Below, in pieces: positions 54,465 through 63,606 of a DNA stretch of 64,000 bases. The notes below the pieces were generated by a model, which saw only the letters and a list, made by a program, of their open reading frames with translations, did no database searches and had not been told where the DNA came from. How positions within the stretch are numbered: the first letter of the stretch is position 1; each line of letters opens with the position of its first letter. Origin of the DNA: Cellulomonas avistercoris (GTDB lineage: Bacteria > Actinomycetota > Actinomycetes > Actinomycetales > Cellulomonadaceae); contig NZ_JACSQV010000002.1 of NCBI RefSeq assembly GCF_014836445.1, forward strand, positions 258,799 through 322,798, given 5' to 3'. A program made the position numbers and the translations under genes.

Positions 54465-55601
54465 TCAGCCCTGCGGCCGCAGCGCGATCGCCATCGCCTC
54501 GACCGCCAGCAGCGGCGCGACGTTGCCGGCCAGCCGCGTGCGCGCCTGACCGACGGCGTCCATCCGGCGCAGCGTCTGCTCCGGCGTGCTGCCGGCGGCG
54601 AGCGCACGGACCTCGTCCTCCTGCTCGACGTTGACGAGGTCGACGCCGGCACCGAGCTGCACGACGAGCACGTCGCGGTACAGCGACAGCAGGTCGACCA
54701 TGGCCCGGTCGAGCACGTCGCGCTGCGCGCGCGTCGCGCGGCGCTTCTGCTCCTCCTCGAGCTGGCGCACCTGCGCCCGCAGCGACGGCGGCAGCGTGTG
54801 GGCGCCCTCGGCACCCATGCCGCGCAGCAGCTCGTTGCGCTCGGCGGCGTCGCGCTCCTCCGTCGCCGCCTTCGCGTCGGCCTGCGCCGTCTCGACCAGC
54901 TCCCCCGCCGCCAGCACCGCGTCCCCGACGCCGCGCACGCGCGACGCCAGCGACAGCACCGCCGACCGGCGCTCACGCGCCTGCGGGTCGCGCGCGAGCC
55001 GCCGCGCGATGCCGATGTGGCTCTGTGCCGCCCGGGCCGCGACGTGCGCGGTCCGCGCGTCGACGCCGTCGCGCCGCACGAGCAGCTCGACCACCGCGTC
55101 GACGGGCGGCACGCGCAGCGCGACGGACCTGCTGCGCGAGCGGATCGTCACCAGGACGTCCTCGGGGCTGGGGGCGCACAGCAGCCACACGGTGCGCGGC
55201 GGCGGCTCCTCGACCGCCTTGAGCAGCACGTTGGCGCTCTGGTCGTTGAACCGGTCGGCGTCCTCGACGACGATGACGCGCCACCGGCCCTGCGAGGGCG
55301 AGCGCTGCGCGAGCTCCACGAGGGGACGCGTCGCGTCGACGCGGATGAAGACGCCCTCGGTCGCGACGAGCGTGACGTCCGGGTGCGCGCCCGACAGCAC
55401 GGTCGTGCACGCGTGGCAGGTCCCGCAGCCGCCGGCCTCGCACTGCAGCGCGGCCGCGAAGGCGCGCGCCGCGTTGGAGCGGCCCGACCCGGGCGGCCCG
55501 GTGAGCAGCCACGCGTGGGTCATCGCCGACGGGTCCTCGACGGCCCGGCGCAGCACCGCGACCGCGGGCTCCTGCCCGACCAGGTCGTCCCAGACGGTCA
55601 C
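54465..55601 (-). CDS. holB: DNA polymerase III subunit delta'
   Basis: Clamp-loader subunit. The 378 residues start [14 protein letters not shown], with an ATP-site remnant [18 protein letters not shown] (arginine in place of the P-loop lysine, typical of delta'), a zinc module CGTCHAC region, and [20 protein letters not shown] start at 55601 overlaps the tmk stop by 4 bp (GTGA), so tmk-holB are coupled. Confidence 0.93.
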   Translation of the reverse strand: MTVWDDLVGQEPAVAVLRRAVEDPSAMTHAWLLTGPPGSGRSNAARAFAAALQCEAGGCGTCHACTTVLSGAHPDVTLVATEGVFIRVDATRPLVELAQRSPSQGRWRVIVVEDADRFNDQSANVLLKAVEEPPPRTVWLLCAPSPEDVLVTIRSRSRSVALRVPPVDAVVELLVRRDGVDARTAHVAARAAQSHIGIARRLARDPQARERRSAVLSLASRVRGVGDAVLAAGELVETAQADAKAATEERDAAERNELLRGMGAEGAHTLPPSLRAQVRQLEEEQKRRATRAQRDVLDRAMVDLLSLYRDVLVVQLGAGVDLVNVEQEDEVRALAAGSTPEQTLRRMDAVGQARTRLAGNVAPLLAVEAMAIALRPQG

Positions 55602-56320
55602 GCCGCGCCCCCCGCGGGCACGGCGGACGCCGCCGCGCCCGCGTCGGCACGCGGCCCGAGCAGCGGGGCGAGACGCTCCCGTACCTGCGCGGCGACGACC
55701 TCCGCCGGCTGCGACGCGTCGACCACCAGCCACCGGGCCGGGTCGGCCGCGGCGCGCTCCAGGAACGCTTGACGCGTGCGCCGGTGGAACTCGTCACCGG
55801 CCGACTCGAGCCGGTCCGGGTCACCCGTGAGCCGCGCCAGACCGACCGCAGGGTCGAGGTCCAGCAGGACCGTGACGTGGGGCAGGAGGCCCTGCACGGC
55901 CCACAGCGAGAGCCGCTCGACCTCGGCGGCACCCAGGCCGCGACCCGTGCCCTGGTAGGCGACGGAGGAGTCGAGGTAGCGGTCGGTGAGCACGACCGCG
56001 CCGCGGGCCAGCGCCGGCCGCACGAGCGACGCGACGTGGTGCGCGCGGTCCGCCGCGTACAGGAGCGCCTCGGTGCGGGGGTCGAGGTCCTCGCCGTGCA
56101 GGATCGCGCGCCGCAGCTCGAGCCCCAGCGGCGTGCCGCCGGGCTCGCGCGTCACGACGACCTCGCGCCCCAGGGACGCGAGGTGGTGCCCGAGCAGCGA
56201 GACCTGCGTCGACTTGCCGACGCCGTCGCCGCCCTCGAAGGAGACGAACACGCCGCCCGGCGCGTCCGGTCCGGGGACCTCGGCGACGGGCAGGACGTCG
56301 GCGGCGGGGGCGGTGCTCAC
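55598..56320 (-). CDS. tmk: Thymidylate kinase
   Basis: Phosphorylates dTMP to dTDP. 240 residues with the P-loop [12 protein letters not shown], the DR(Y/H) motif [13 protein letters not shown] and [11 protein letters not shown]- and C-terminal extensions are short and disordered. GTG start at 56320 with TAGCCT 6 nt upstream. Confidence 0.95.
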   Translation of the reverse strand: MSTAPAADVLPVAEVPGPDAPGGVFVSFEGGDGVGKSTQVSLLGHHLASLGREVVVTREPGGTPLGLELRRAILHGEDLDPRTEALLYAADRAHHVASLVRPALARGAVVLTDRYLDSSVAYQGTGRGLGAAEVERLSLWAVQGLLPHVTVLLDLDPAVGLARLTGDPDRLESAGDEFHRRTRQAFLERAAADPARWLVVDASQPAEVVAAQVRERLAPLLGPRADAGAAASAVPAGGAA

Positions 56321-56326
56321 CGCGTC

Positions 56327-56332
56327 AGGCTA
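56327..56332 (-). promoter_or_regulatory. -10 element of tmk, leaderless type
   Basis: TAGCCT, 6-nt spacer, GTG 56320. Confidence 0.45.
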
Positions 56333-56366
56333 GCCGCCACCGCCGACACGTCCGCACCGTCGCACG

Positions 56367-57380
56367 TCAGGCCGGCTGCTCGCCCGGGTACACCACGCCG
56401 ACCTGGCGCCGGATCTCGTCGAGGGTCGTCATGACGTCGAGCGTGCCCTGCCACGTCATCAGCGGGCTCTCGGTCTCCCCGGCCGCGACGCGGCGCGCGA
56501 CCTCGGCGGCCTCGTACTGCAGCCCGCGCGCGGCGGGCAGCTCGAACGTCCACTGCCGGCCGTCGCGCCGTGCGAGGCGGAACGACGTCGGCGCGTAGAA
56601 CGGGCCGGCGACGCGGATGTAGCCCTCGGTGCCGGAGATGGACGACGTCGTCGGCGTCCGCGACCACAGCGTCGTGTTCAGCGTCGCCTGCGTCCCGTTG
56701 CCGTAGTCGAGGATCATCGAGACCTGCCCGTCGACGCCCGTCTCGGTGAGCTGCCCGAACGCGTGCACGCCCTGCGGGACGCCGAGGAAGTCGTGCGCCC
56801 ACGACACCGGGTAGACGCCCAGGTCCAGCAGCGCACCGCCCGCGAGCTCGGGGTCGTACAGCCGGCTCGTCGGGTCGAAGGCGAAGTAGTGGCCGTGGTC
56901 GGCCCGGACGTTGACGATGTCGCCGATCTCGCCCGAGTCGATCACCTGGTGCAGCGCGGCGACGTGCGGCAGGAACCGCGTCCACATCGCCTCCATGACG
57001 AACACGCCCGCGGCGCGGGCGGCGTCGAACACCTCGCGGGCCTCGGCGGTGTTGCGCGTGAACGCCTTCTCGACCAGGACGTGCTTGCCCGCGGCGATCG
57101 CGAGCAGCGCGTGCTCGCGATGCTCCGAGTGCGGGGTCGCGACGTACACCGCGTCGACCTGCGCGTCCTCGACGAGGTCGCGGTAGCCGACGTGCGTCGT
57201 CGGGATGCCGTGCGCCGTCGCGAACCGCTCGGCACGGTCCCGGTTGCGCGAGCCCACGGCCACGAGCTGGGCGCGCGTGAACTCGCGCACGGAGTTCGCG
57301 AACTGGCTGGCGATCCCGCCGGCGCCGATGATGCCCCAGCGGATCGGCGGGGCGGTACGGGGGTCCTCGGTGCGAGCCAT
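56367..57380 (-). CDS. Gfo/Idh/MocA family oxidoreductase
   Basis: 337 residues. NAD(P)-binding GIIGAGGIASQFANSV (about 16-31), the EKAFTRN substrate Lys motif and C-terminal alpha/beta domain with YDPELAGGALLDLGVYPVSW. Probably a sugar or inositol dehydrogenase; substrate unknown and no transporter is adjacent. Confidence 0.9.
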   Translation of the reverse strand: MARTEDPRTAPPIRWGIIGAGGIASQFANSVREFTRAQLVAVGSRNRDRAERFATAHGIPTTHVGYRDLVEDAQVDAVYVATPHSEHREHALLAIAAGKHVLVEKAFTRNTAEAREVFDAARAAGVFVMEAMWTRFLPHVAALHQVIDSGEIGDIVNVRADHGHYFAFDPTSRLYDPELAGGALLDLGVYPVSWAHDFLGVPQGVHAFGQLTETGVDGQVSMILDYGNGTQATLNTTLWSRTPTTSSISGTEGYIRVAGPFYAPTSFRLARRDGRQWTFELPAARGLQYEAAEVARRVAAGETESPLMTWQGTLDVMTTLDEIRRQVGVVYPGEQPA

Positions 57381-57386
57381 GGCGCC

Positions 57387-57392
57387 AACCTA
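57387..57392 (-). promoter_or_regulatory. -10 element, leaderless type
   Basis: TAGGTT, 6-nt spacer, ATG 57380. Confidence 0.5.
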
Positions 57393-57458
57393 GCGTCCGC
57401 CGGGGAGAGCGTGCAGACCGTGGCGCGCACGTCGCCCACCGACGGTCCCCTCGGTGCG

Positions 57459-58283
57459 TCAGCCGCCGGCCGCCGGGCCCTCGGCCGCGGCCGTGAACGC
57501 GAGCGCCGTCGTCGTGGCGGTCGTGGCCGCACCCCCGGGCACGTCGCCTGCGACCTGCACCTGGACGAGGAGCGCGTCGCGCACCGCCCACACGTAGGCG
57601 TACGAGACGGGGTCGGACGCCGGCTCACCGGTCCGCGTGAAGGCGGCCTCGTCGCGGCTCACGACGGTGGCGGTCCACCCCGGTAGGTCGAGCCCCGTGA
57701 CACCCGCACCGCTGATGACGCGGCGCGGCGTGTACGTGCCGCCCTCGAGGTCCTCGGCCGGGATCTCCTGGTCCGTCGCCCAGCCCTCCTCCTCGGCGAC
57801 CCGTGCCGCGTAGACCGCGGCCGCGGCGCCGGCGTCGGCGAGCTCGTACACCTCGACGACGCGCGCGGCGCCGCCGGCGACGGGCAGGACCACCTCGTCG
57901 CCCGGTCCGTGCGCGAAGCCCGTGAGACTCGCAGCGCGCAGCGCCTCCGCGATCTTGGTGCCGCAGGCGGCCGAGGGGGACGTGGTCATCGCTTCGTCAC
58001 CGGTGACCGACGGCTCCCCCGTCGGGCCGGCGAGCGCTCCCTCGTCCGGCGAGCCGGGGGCCGGCACCTCGCAGGGCTGCACGTCCGCAGCGGGCACGAG
58101 GTCGCGCGTCAGGGCGGCGACCGCGTCCTCGAACGCGAGCGCCGGGACGGCCGTGGGCGTCGGTGCGGCGGTCGGGGACGGCGCGACGGGAGCAGGGCCG
58201 CCCGTGCACCCGCCCAGCAGCAGGGCCGCCACGGCGAGCAGGCAGCCTGCGGGGAACACTCCGGTGACCGCATCACGTCGCAC
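57459..58283 (-). CDS. Lipoprotein of unknown function
   Basis: 274 residues. Lipobox LLLGGC (about residue 22) after a short signal, then a Pro/Thr-rich linker (APSPTAAPTPT) and an extracellular domain of about 220 residues with LAFEDAVAALTRDLVPA and a pair of Cys (VQPCEVP, SAACGTK). Family not recognised. GTG start at 58283 placed by CACCAT 6 nt upstream. Confidence 0.7.
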   Translation of the reverse strand: MRRDAVTGVFPAGCLLAVAALLLGGCTGGPAPVAPSPTAAPTPTAVPALAFEDAVAALTRDLVPAADVQPCEVPAPGSPDEGALAGPTGEPSVTGDEAMTTSPSAACGTKIAEALRAASLTGFAHGPGDEVVLPVAGGAARVVEVYELADAGAAAAVYAARVAEEEGWATDQEIPAEDLEGGTYTPRRVISGAGVTGLDLPGWTATVVSRDEAAFTRTGEPASDPVSYAYVWAVRDALLVQVQVAGDVPGGAATTATTTALAFTAAAEGPAAGG

Positions 58284-58289
58284 GCACCC

Positions 58290-58295
58290 ATGGTG
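58290..58295 (-). promoter_or_regulatory. -10-like element of the lipoprotein gene, leaderless type
   Basis: CACCAT, 6-nt spacer, GTG 58283. Confidence 0.35.
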
Positions 58296-58363
58296 CCGGA
58301 CCCGGTCCGCACGGCGCCGTCCGCCGCGCCCGCACCCCCCGACGGCCGTCCCACCCCAGCCCC

Positions 58364-58426
58364 TCGTCGAGACCGGCCTGGTTCGTTCTCCGACGCTCGT
58401 TGCACGACCCGGCCCGGTCTCGACGA
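58364..58426 (-). terminator. Palindromic element copy 1 (terminator position)
   Basis: Perfect 13-bp arms TCGTCGAGACCGG (58364-58376) and CCGGTCTCGACGA (58414-58426) just beyond the stop of the AbiEi/DUF559 gene. The CGAGACCGG...CCGGTCTCG span (58368-58422, 55 bp) recurs at 59544-59598. Confidence 0.7.
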
Positions 58427-58435
58427 CCGCGCGTC

Positions 58436-59476
58436 TCACGGGGCGGACGCCGTGAGGTGGCGACGGACCTCGACCGGGACGAGTCCGCGGTCCACGTCCG
58501 CGGCCGTGAACCGCAGCAGGAGGGCTCCCGTGGCGAGCACCGCGTTCTGCCGCGTGCGGTCGCGGTACAGCGCCTGCGGGGTGCCGTGGGGTCCCGCGCC
58601 GTCGATCTCGACGACCAGCAGCCGGCGCGTCGCGAGCCACCAGCCGAGGTCGCCGCGTGCGACGACGCGGCCCGACCTGTCCCGGACCGGCACCTGCACG
58701 TCGTGCGGCGGCACGCCGGCGTCGACGCACTGCAGCCGTGCCCGCGTCTCCAGGGGTGACTCCGCGCGGCCGTCGACGAGGTCCCACCAGCCGGCGGCGC
58801 GGCGGCACCCGCGGCGCCCGGCCAGCAGCGACCGGACGAGCGCGAGGTCGGCGCACGGCAGCAGCCCGAGGTGCACGGCCGAGTCCAGGACGGCCACGGC
58901 GGAGTCCCGCGGGAGGCCGCCGACCGCGTCGGCGAGGGCCTGCGCCACGGTGCAGGCGCGCGCCCCGCCGACGCGCACCACAGGCTGGGGATCGACCCCA
59001 CGGACCAGGATGCCGCCACCGGGGCGCCGGTGGCTCCCGTCCGGCAGGGCCGCCTCCGGGCGGATCCGGCGGGGCAGCCCGTGGACGCCGTGCAGCGCGA
59101 GAGCGCAGAGGCCCGTCGCGACGGCCCGGTCGGGTCCGAGCGCCAGCAGCGCGAGCCAGGCGGCACGGCGACGGACGTGGTCCGGACCCCGGTCCAGCTC
59201 CGGCAGCAGCGCGGCGGCGTCGTGGACGCCGCGGACGACGGGCACCAGCACGCCCGCGCACCGCAGCGTCTCGCGGCGCTGGGCCGTCACCCCGGCGGCA
59301 TCACACTGCCGGGAGCCGAGGAGCCCCTCCTGGCGGACCGCGACCCGCAGCAGCGACGGGGGCGGAGGGCCGGGCGTTCGCACGTCGTCAGACCACCACG
59401 ACGCGGAACGCGCCCGTGAGCGCACCCGCGGACCGGTGGACGCGACCCCCACCGGCGGGCCCTGTGGTCGGCTCAC
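58436..59476 (-). CDS. AbiEi-type / DUF559 endonuclease-like protein
   Basis: 346 residues. N-terminal about 120 residues resemble an AbiEi-type antitoxin/winged-helix region (EGLLGSRQCDAAGVTAQRR). The C-terminal 100 residues are DUF559 (Vsr-like PD-(D/E)XK): ESPLETRARL, LGWWLATRRLLVVEIDGAGP, RDRTRQNAVLATGALLLRF. Such proteins are common in Actinobacteria, with unclear role in nucleic-acid metabolism or defence. No AbiEii toxin is adjacent. GTG 59476 has AGGTGA before it; GTG 59383 is the alternative. Confidence 0.75.
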   Translation of the reverse strand: MSRPQGPPVGVASTGPRVRSRARSASWWSDDVRTPGPPPPSLLRVAVRQEGLLGSRQCDAAGVTAQRRETLRCAGVLVPVVRGVHDAAALLPELDRGPDHVRRRAAWLALLALGPDRAVATGLCALALHGVHGLPRRIRPEAALPDGSHRRPGGGILVRGVDPQPVVRVGGARACTVAQALADAVGGLPRDSAVAVLDSAVHLGLLPCADLALVRSLLAGRRGCRRAAGWWDLVDGRAESPLETRARLQCVDAGVPPHDVQVPVRDRSGRVVARGDLGWWLATRRLLVVEIDGAGPHGTPQALYRDRTRQNAVLATGALLLRFTAADVDRGLVPVEVRRHLTASAP

Positions 59477-59543
59477 GGCCGGTCACCTGGCCCGACCGAC
59501 CCTCGCTCCACCCCGACACCCACCCTCCGGGACGGGAGCCCGG

Positions 59544-59598
59544 CGAGACCGGTCCTGGTCGTCTTCCGGGGCCGTGTCGACGACCCAGGCCGGTCTCG
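59544..59598 (-). terminator. Palindromic element copy 2 (terminator position)
   Basis: Perfect 9-bp arms CGAGACCGG (59544-59552) and CCGGTCTCG (59590-59598), 40 bp beyond the topA stop. Same 55-bp length and outer sequence as copy 1 at 58368-58422. Confidence 0.7.
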
Positions 59599-59638
59599 GC
59601 GCTGGATTCTGCGGGGCCGCGGGACGGTGCCGAGCCCG

Positions 59639-62368
59639 TCAGCGCTTCGCGGGGGCCTTCTTGCGGGTCGTCGCCGGCTTGCGGGCGGCCGGGCGCTTCT
59701 TGGCCGGCCCGGCGGCGCGCTTCTCCGCCAGCAGCTCGACGGCCTGCTCCGGCGTGATCGACTCCGGGGTCACGTCGCGCGGCAGCGTGCGGTTCGTCTC
59801 GCCGTCGGTGACGTAGGCCCCGAAGCGGCCGTCCTTGACGACGATCGGCTTGCCGCTCGTCGGGTCGTCGCCGAGCTCGCGCAGCGGCGGCGTGGCGGTC
59901 TGGCCGCGGCCCCGCTTGGGCTGCGCGTAGATCGCCAGCGCCTCCTCGAGCGTGATGTCGAGGAGCTGCTCCTCGGACGCGAGCGTCCGCGAGTCGGTGC
60001 CCTTCTTCAGGTACGGCCCGTAGCGGCCGTTCTGCGCCGTGATCTCGGCACCGGACTCCGGGTCGACGCCGACGACCCGCGGCAGCGAGAGGAGCTTCAG
60101 CGCGTCGTCGAGGGTGACCGTGGCCAGCGTCATCGACTTGAAGAGCGACCCCGTCCGCGGCTTGGGGGCCGCGGCCAGCGCCTTCTTGCGCGCGGCGGCC
60201 GACAGGCCCGGGTCGAGCTCGGGCTCCGGGAGCACCTCGGTGACGTACGGCCCGTACCGGCCGTTGCGCGCGACGATCTGCGTGCCCGTGGCGGGGTCCG
60301 TCCCGAGCACCTTGTCGCCGTCGGGCATGGTGTCGAGGAGCTCGCGCGCCTTCTCCACCGTCAGCTCGTCCGGGGCCATGTCCTCGGGCACCGACGAGCG
60401 GCGCGGGTCGTCGTCCGGGCCCTCGCCCGGCGCCTCGAGGTACGGGCCGTAGCGCCCGACGCGCAGCGTGATGCCGTCGCCGATGTCGATCGAGTTGACC
60501 TCGCGCGCGTCGATCTCGCCGAGGTTCTCGACGAGCCCGCGCAGGCCGCCGGTCTCCAGGGACTGCGACCCGTCGCCGAAGTAGAACTCCGTCAGCCAGT
60601 CGACGCGACCGCGCTGACCTGCGGCGATGGCGTCGAGGCCCTCCTCCATGCCGGCCGTGAAGCCGTAGTCGACGAGCCGGTCGAAGTTCTCCTCGAGCAG
60701 GCGCGTCACCGCGAACGCCAGCCACGTCGGCACCAGCGCCTGGCCGCGGTTGGTGACGTAGCCGCGGTCCTGGATGACGCCGATCGTCGCGGCGTACGTC
60801 GAGGGGCGGCCGATGCCGCGCTCCTCGAGCGCCTTGACGAGCGACGCCTCGGTGAAGCGCGGCGGCGGGGACGTGCGGTGGCCGTCGGCCGTCAGGTCGG
60901 AGCCCGTCACCGGGTCGCCCTGGGCCATCTGCGGCAGGCGCGCGTCGTCCGAGCCCGCCGCGGCGGCGGCCTCGGCCTCGTCGTAGCGCCCGCGGTCGCG
61001 GCCCTCCTCGTACGCGGCGAGGAACCCGCGGAACGTGATGACCGTGCCGGACGCGGAGAACACGGTCTCGACCGGGCCGTCCGGGGTCGTCGCCGTCGCC
61101 GCGAGGCGCACGGACGCGGTCTGCCCGCGCGCGTCCGCCATCTGGGAGGCGACCGTGCGCTTCCAGACGAGCTCGTACAGCTTGAACTGGTCGCCCGACA
61201 GCTCGCGCGCGACCTGCGCGGGGGTACGGAAGTGGTCACCGGCGGGGCGGATGGCCTCGTGGGCCTCCTGCGCACCCTTCGCCTTCGACGTGTACAGGCG
61301 CGGCTTGTCCGGCACGTACTCGGAGCCGTAGAGCTCGGCGACCTGGCGGCGCGCGGCGTCGATCGCCTGCGTCGACAGCGCGGGCGAGTCGGTCCGCATG
61401 TAGGTGATGTAGCCGTTCTCGTACAGCGACTGCGCCGTGCGCATGGCCTGCCGCGAGCTCATGCGCAGCTTGCGCGACGCCTCCTGCTGGAGCGTCGAGG
61501 TGGTGAACGGCGCGGCGGGGCGCCGCGTGTACGGCTTGGTCTCGAGCGACTGCACCACGAACGCGGCACCGTCGAGCCCGGCGACCAGTGCGTTGGCCCG
61601 GTCCTCGTCGAGCGTCACGGTGTCGCGGCTCTTGAGCGTCCCGCGGTCGTCGAAGTCGCGGCCGCTGGCCACGCGCGCTCCCCCGACGCCCGTCAGGCGC
61701 GCCGAGAACGTCGGCTCTCCGTCGTCCGCGACCGCGAAGGTGCCGGTGACGTCCCAGTAGTCGGCGGGGACGAACGCCATGCGCTCGCGCTCACGCTCGA
61801 CGACGAGCCGCGTCGCCACGGACTGCACGCGCCCGGCCGACAGGCCCTGGCGGACCTTGCGCCACAGCACGGGGCTGACCTCGTAGCCGTAGAGCCGGTC
61901 GAGGATGCGGCGGGTCTCCTGCGCGTCGACGAGCCGCTCGTCCAGCTCGCGCGTGTTCTCCAGCGCCCGCGCGATCGCCTCACGGGTGATCTCGTGGAAC
62001 ACCATGCGCTTGACCGGGATCTTCGGCTTGAGCTCCGCCAGGAGGTGCCACGCGATGGCCTCGCCCTCGCGGTCCTCATCGGTGGCGAGGTAGAGCTCGT
62101 CGGACTCCTTGAGGAGCTTCTTGAGCTCGGCGACCTTCTTCTTCTTGTCCGCGTCCACGACGTAGTACGGGACGAACCCGTTGTCGACGTCGACGGCGAA
62201 CTTGCCGTACGGGCCCTTCTTCATGTCCGCGGGCAGCTCGGAGGGCTGTGGGAGGTCGCGGATGTGCCCGACGGACGCCTCCACGTCGTAGCCCTCGCCG
62301 AGGTAACCGGCGATCGTGCGCGCCTTCGCGGGGGACTCCACGATGACGAGCTTGCGACCTGCAGACAT
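59639..62368 (-). CDS. topA: DNA topoisomerase I
   Basis: Relaxes negatively supercoiled DNA. 909 residues. Toprim N-terminus (KLVIVESPAKARTIAGYL, then TDEDREGEAIAWHLL), catalytic Tyr in ITYMRTDSPALS, then a C-terminal series of repeat motifs (RYGPYLEAPG, RNGRYGPYVTEVL, QNGRYGPYLKKG, KDGRFGAYVTDG) as in mycobacterial TopA, which lacks zinc fingers. Ends with a Lys/Arg tail (RKPATTRKKAPAKR). ATG 62368 with GGAAGG upstream. Confidence 0.97.
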   Translation of the reverse strand: MSAGRKLVIVESPAKARTIAGYLGEGYDVEASVGHIRDLPQPSELPADMKKGPYGKFAVDVDNGFVPYYVVDADKKKKVAELKKLLKESDELYLATDEDREGEAIAWHLLAELKPKIPVKRMVFHEITREAIARALENTRELDERLVDAQETRRILDRLYGYEVSPVLWRKVRQGLSAGRVQSVATRLVVERERERMAFVPADYWDVTGTFAVADDGEPTFSARLTGVGGARVASGRDFDDRGTLKSRDTVTLDEDRANALVAGLDGAAFVVQSLETKPYTRRPAAPFTTSTLQQEASRKLRMSSRQAMRTAQSLYENGYITYMRTDSPALSTQAIDAARRQVAELYGSEYVPDKPRLYTSKAKGAQEAHEAIRPAGDHFRTPAQVARELSGDQFKLYELVWKRTVASQMADARGQTASVRLAATATTPDGPVETVFSASGTVITFRGFLAAYEEGRDRGRYDEAEAAAAAGSDDARLPQMAQGDPVTGSDLTADGHRTSPPPRFTEASLVKALEERGIGRPSTYAATIGVIQDRGYVTNRGQALVPTWLAFAVTRLLEENFDRLVDYGFTAGMEEGLDAIAAGQRGRVDWLTEFYFGDGSQSLETGGLRGLVENLGEIDAREVNSIDIGDGITLRVGRYGPYLEAPGEGPDDDPRRSSVPEDMAPDELTVEKARELLDTMPDGDKVLGTDPATGTQIVARNGRYGPYVTEVLPEPELDPGLSAAARKKALAAAPKPRTGSLFKSMTLATVTLDDALKLLSLPRVVGVDPESGAEITAQNGRYGPYLKKGTDSRTLASEEQLLDITLEEALAIYAQPKRGRGQTATPPLRELGDDPTSGKPIVVKDGRFGAYVTDGETNRTLPRDVTPESITPEQAVELLAEKRAAGPAKKRPAARKPATTRKKAPAKR

Positions 62369-62416
62369 CTGACCGGCCTTCCGTGCCGTGGGCTGTGGGA
62401 TGTGTGTGACGACGGT

Positions 62417-62443
62417 GTCGTGGCGAGCGCGGCGCCCCACGAC
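62417..62443 (-). terminator. Hairpin between PAP2 and topA genes
   Basis: Perfect 7-bp arms GTCGTGG (62417-62423) and CCACGAC (62437-62443), 13-nt loop. It may end PAP2 transcripts or lie in the topA leader. Confidence 0.35.
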
Positions 62444-62482
62444 GCGTGGACCCCACTTCCGAGGGGACTCTACGTCCTGGCG

Positions 62483-63445
62483 TCAAGCCGACGAGGACGG
62501 CGCCTCGTCCCGCGACCCGGCCGCGTGCCGCAGCAGCAGCATGACCGCGAACGTCAGGGCGCACGCCGCGACGACGCCCGCGACACCCCCACCGTAGGCC
62601 AGGAGCTCACCCGCGCGACCCGCGGCGGCGGCCCGGTTGGCCCAGGTGCGCGTCAGCAGCACGACGGCCGTGACCCCCGCTGCCACGCCGAGCACGACGA
62701 GCGTGAGCGCCGTCCGCCGCGTGCGGACCCACCCCGGGTCCCCGCGGTCGACCCTGCGCAGCATCGCGGTCGCGGTCCCGGTCGGACCGGGCCGCGCCGC
62801 CATGGCGCCGCACACCAGCGCCGTCCAGCAGAGCACGACGAGGGCGCCGGCGACGACGTCCGACGGCCGGTGCCACTGCCCGACGAGCGTCGAGATGCCC
62901 GTCAGCGCGGTGTACCCGCCGCCGAGCACCGCGACCAGCGGACGCGCGCGCGGCGGGGCGACGAGCAGGAGGCCGGCCGCCACGGACCCGGCGGCGGTCG
63001 TGTGGCCGCTGGGCAGGGTGTTGCCGTAGTCGGCGCCGACACCCAGCACGGGCCGGTCCAGCACCCACTCCTTGAGGATCCGGGTGGTGAGGTTCGCGCC
63101 CCCGACCAGCACGGCCACCTGGATCGCGAGGGAGAGCCGGCGCCGCACCAGGGCGACGCCCGCGGCGACGAGCAGGCCGCCCGCGACGAAGCCCACGGAG
63201 ACGACGTCGAGCAGCGGCGCGGCGACGCGCCACAGCTGGCCCTGGCCGATCTCCGCGCCGTCGAGCGCGGCGTCCTCGACCCGCTGCCCCGCCCACGTGT
63301 CGACGAACACGCGCCACAGGAGCAGGACCCCCGCGAGCGAGGCGACGGCCACGACACCGCACGCGACGACGACCCAGCCCCGCGCACGCGCTCGACGCGG
63401 CGCGGTCGGTTCCGGGTCGACCGGGACGTGGAGGCCCTCGTGCAC
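62483..63445 (-). CDS. PAP2-family phosphatase, membrane protein
   Basis: 320 residues, about six TM helices. The phosphatase motif has KEWVLDRPVLG (C1), LPSGHTTAAGSVAAG (C2) and the C3 segment GISTLVGQWHRPSDVVAG. Acts on lipid phosphates (undecaprenyl-PP or phosphatidic acid type) on the outer face. GTG 63445 is chosen because TACCGT lies 6 nt upstream; an in-frame ATG at 63508 has no such signal. Confidence 0.85.
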   Translation of the reverse strand: MHEGLHVPVDPEPTAPRRARARGWVVVACGVVAVASLAGVLLLWRVFVDTWAGQRVEDAALDGAEIGQGQLWRVAAPLLDVVSVGFVAGGLLVAAGVALVRRRLSLAIQVAVLVGGANLTTRILKEWVLDRPVLGVGADYGNTLPSGHTTAAGSVAAGLLLVAPPRARPLVAVLGGGYTALTGISTLVGQWHRPSDVVAGALVVLCWTALVCGAMAARPGPTGTATAMLRRVDRGDPGWVRTRRTALTLVVLGVAAGVTAVVLLTRTWANRAAAAGRAGELLAYGGGVAGVVAACALTFAVMLLLRHAAGSRDEAPSSSA

Positions 63446-63451
63446 CGTCAC

Positions 63452-63457
63452 ACGGTA
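63452..63457 (-). promoter_or_regulatory. -10 element of the PAP2 gene, leaderless type
   Basis: TACCGT, 6-nt spacer, GTG 63445. Confidence 0.45.
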
Positions 63458-63594
63458 GGGCAACCCGGGCGGCGTGCGTGACCGCGGCCCGGGTCCGGCG
63501 TCCACCACCCGGACGTCGAGCGGCTCCGCGCCGCACGTCCTCGCCGCCCAGCCAACTCACAGGTCCGCTCCAGGCGCACCACAGGACCGCTGCT

Positions 63595-63600
63595 CAGCCT
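63595..63600 (+). promoter_or_regulatory. -10-like element of the response regulator gene, leaderless type
   Basis: CAGCCT, 6-nt spacer, ATG 63607. Weaker hexamer. Confidence 0.3.
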
Positions 63601-63606
63601 GGTCGC

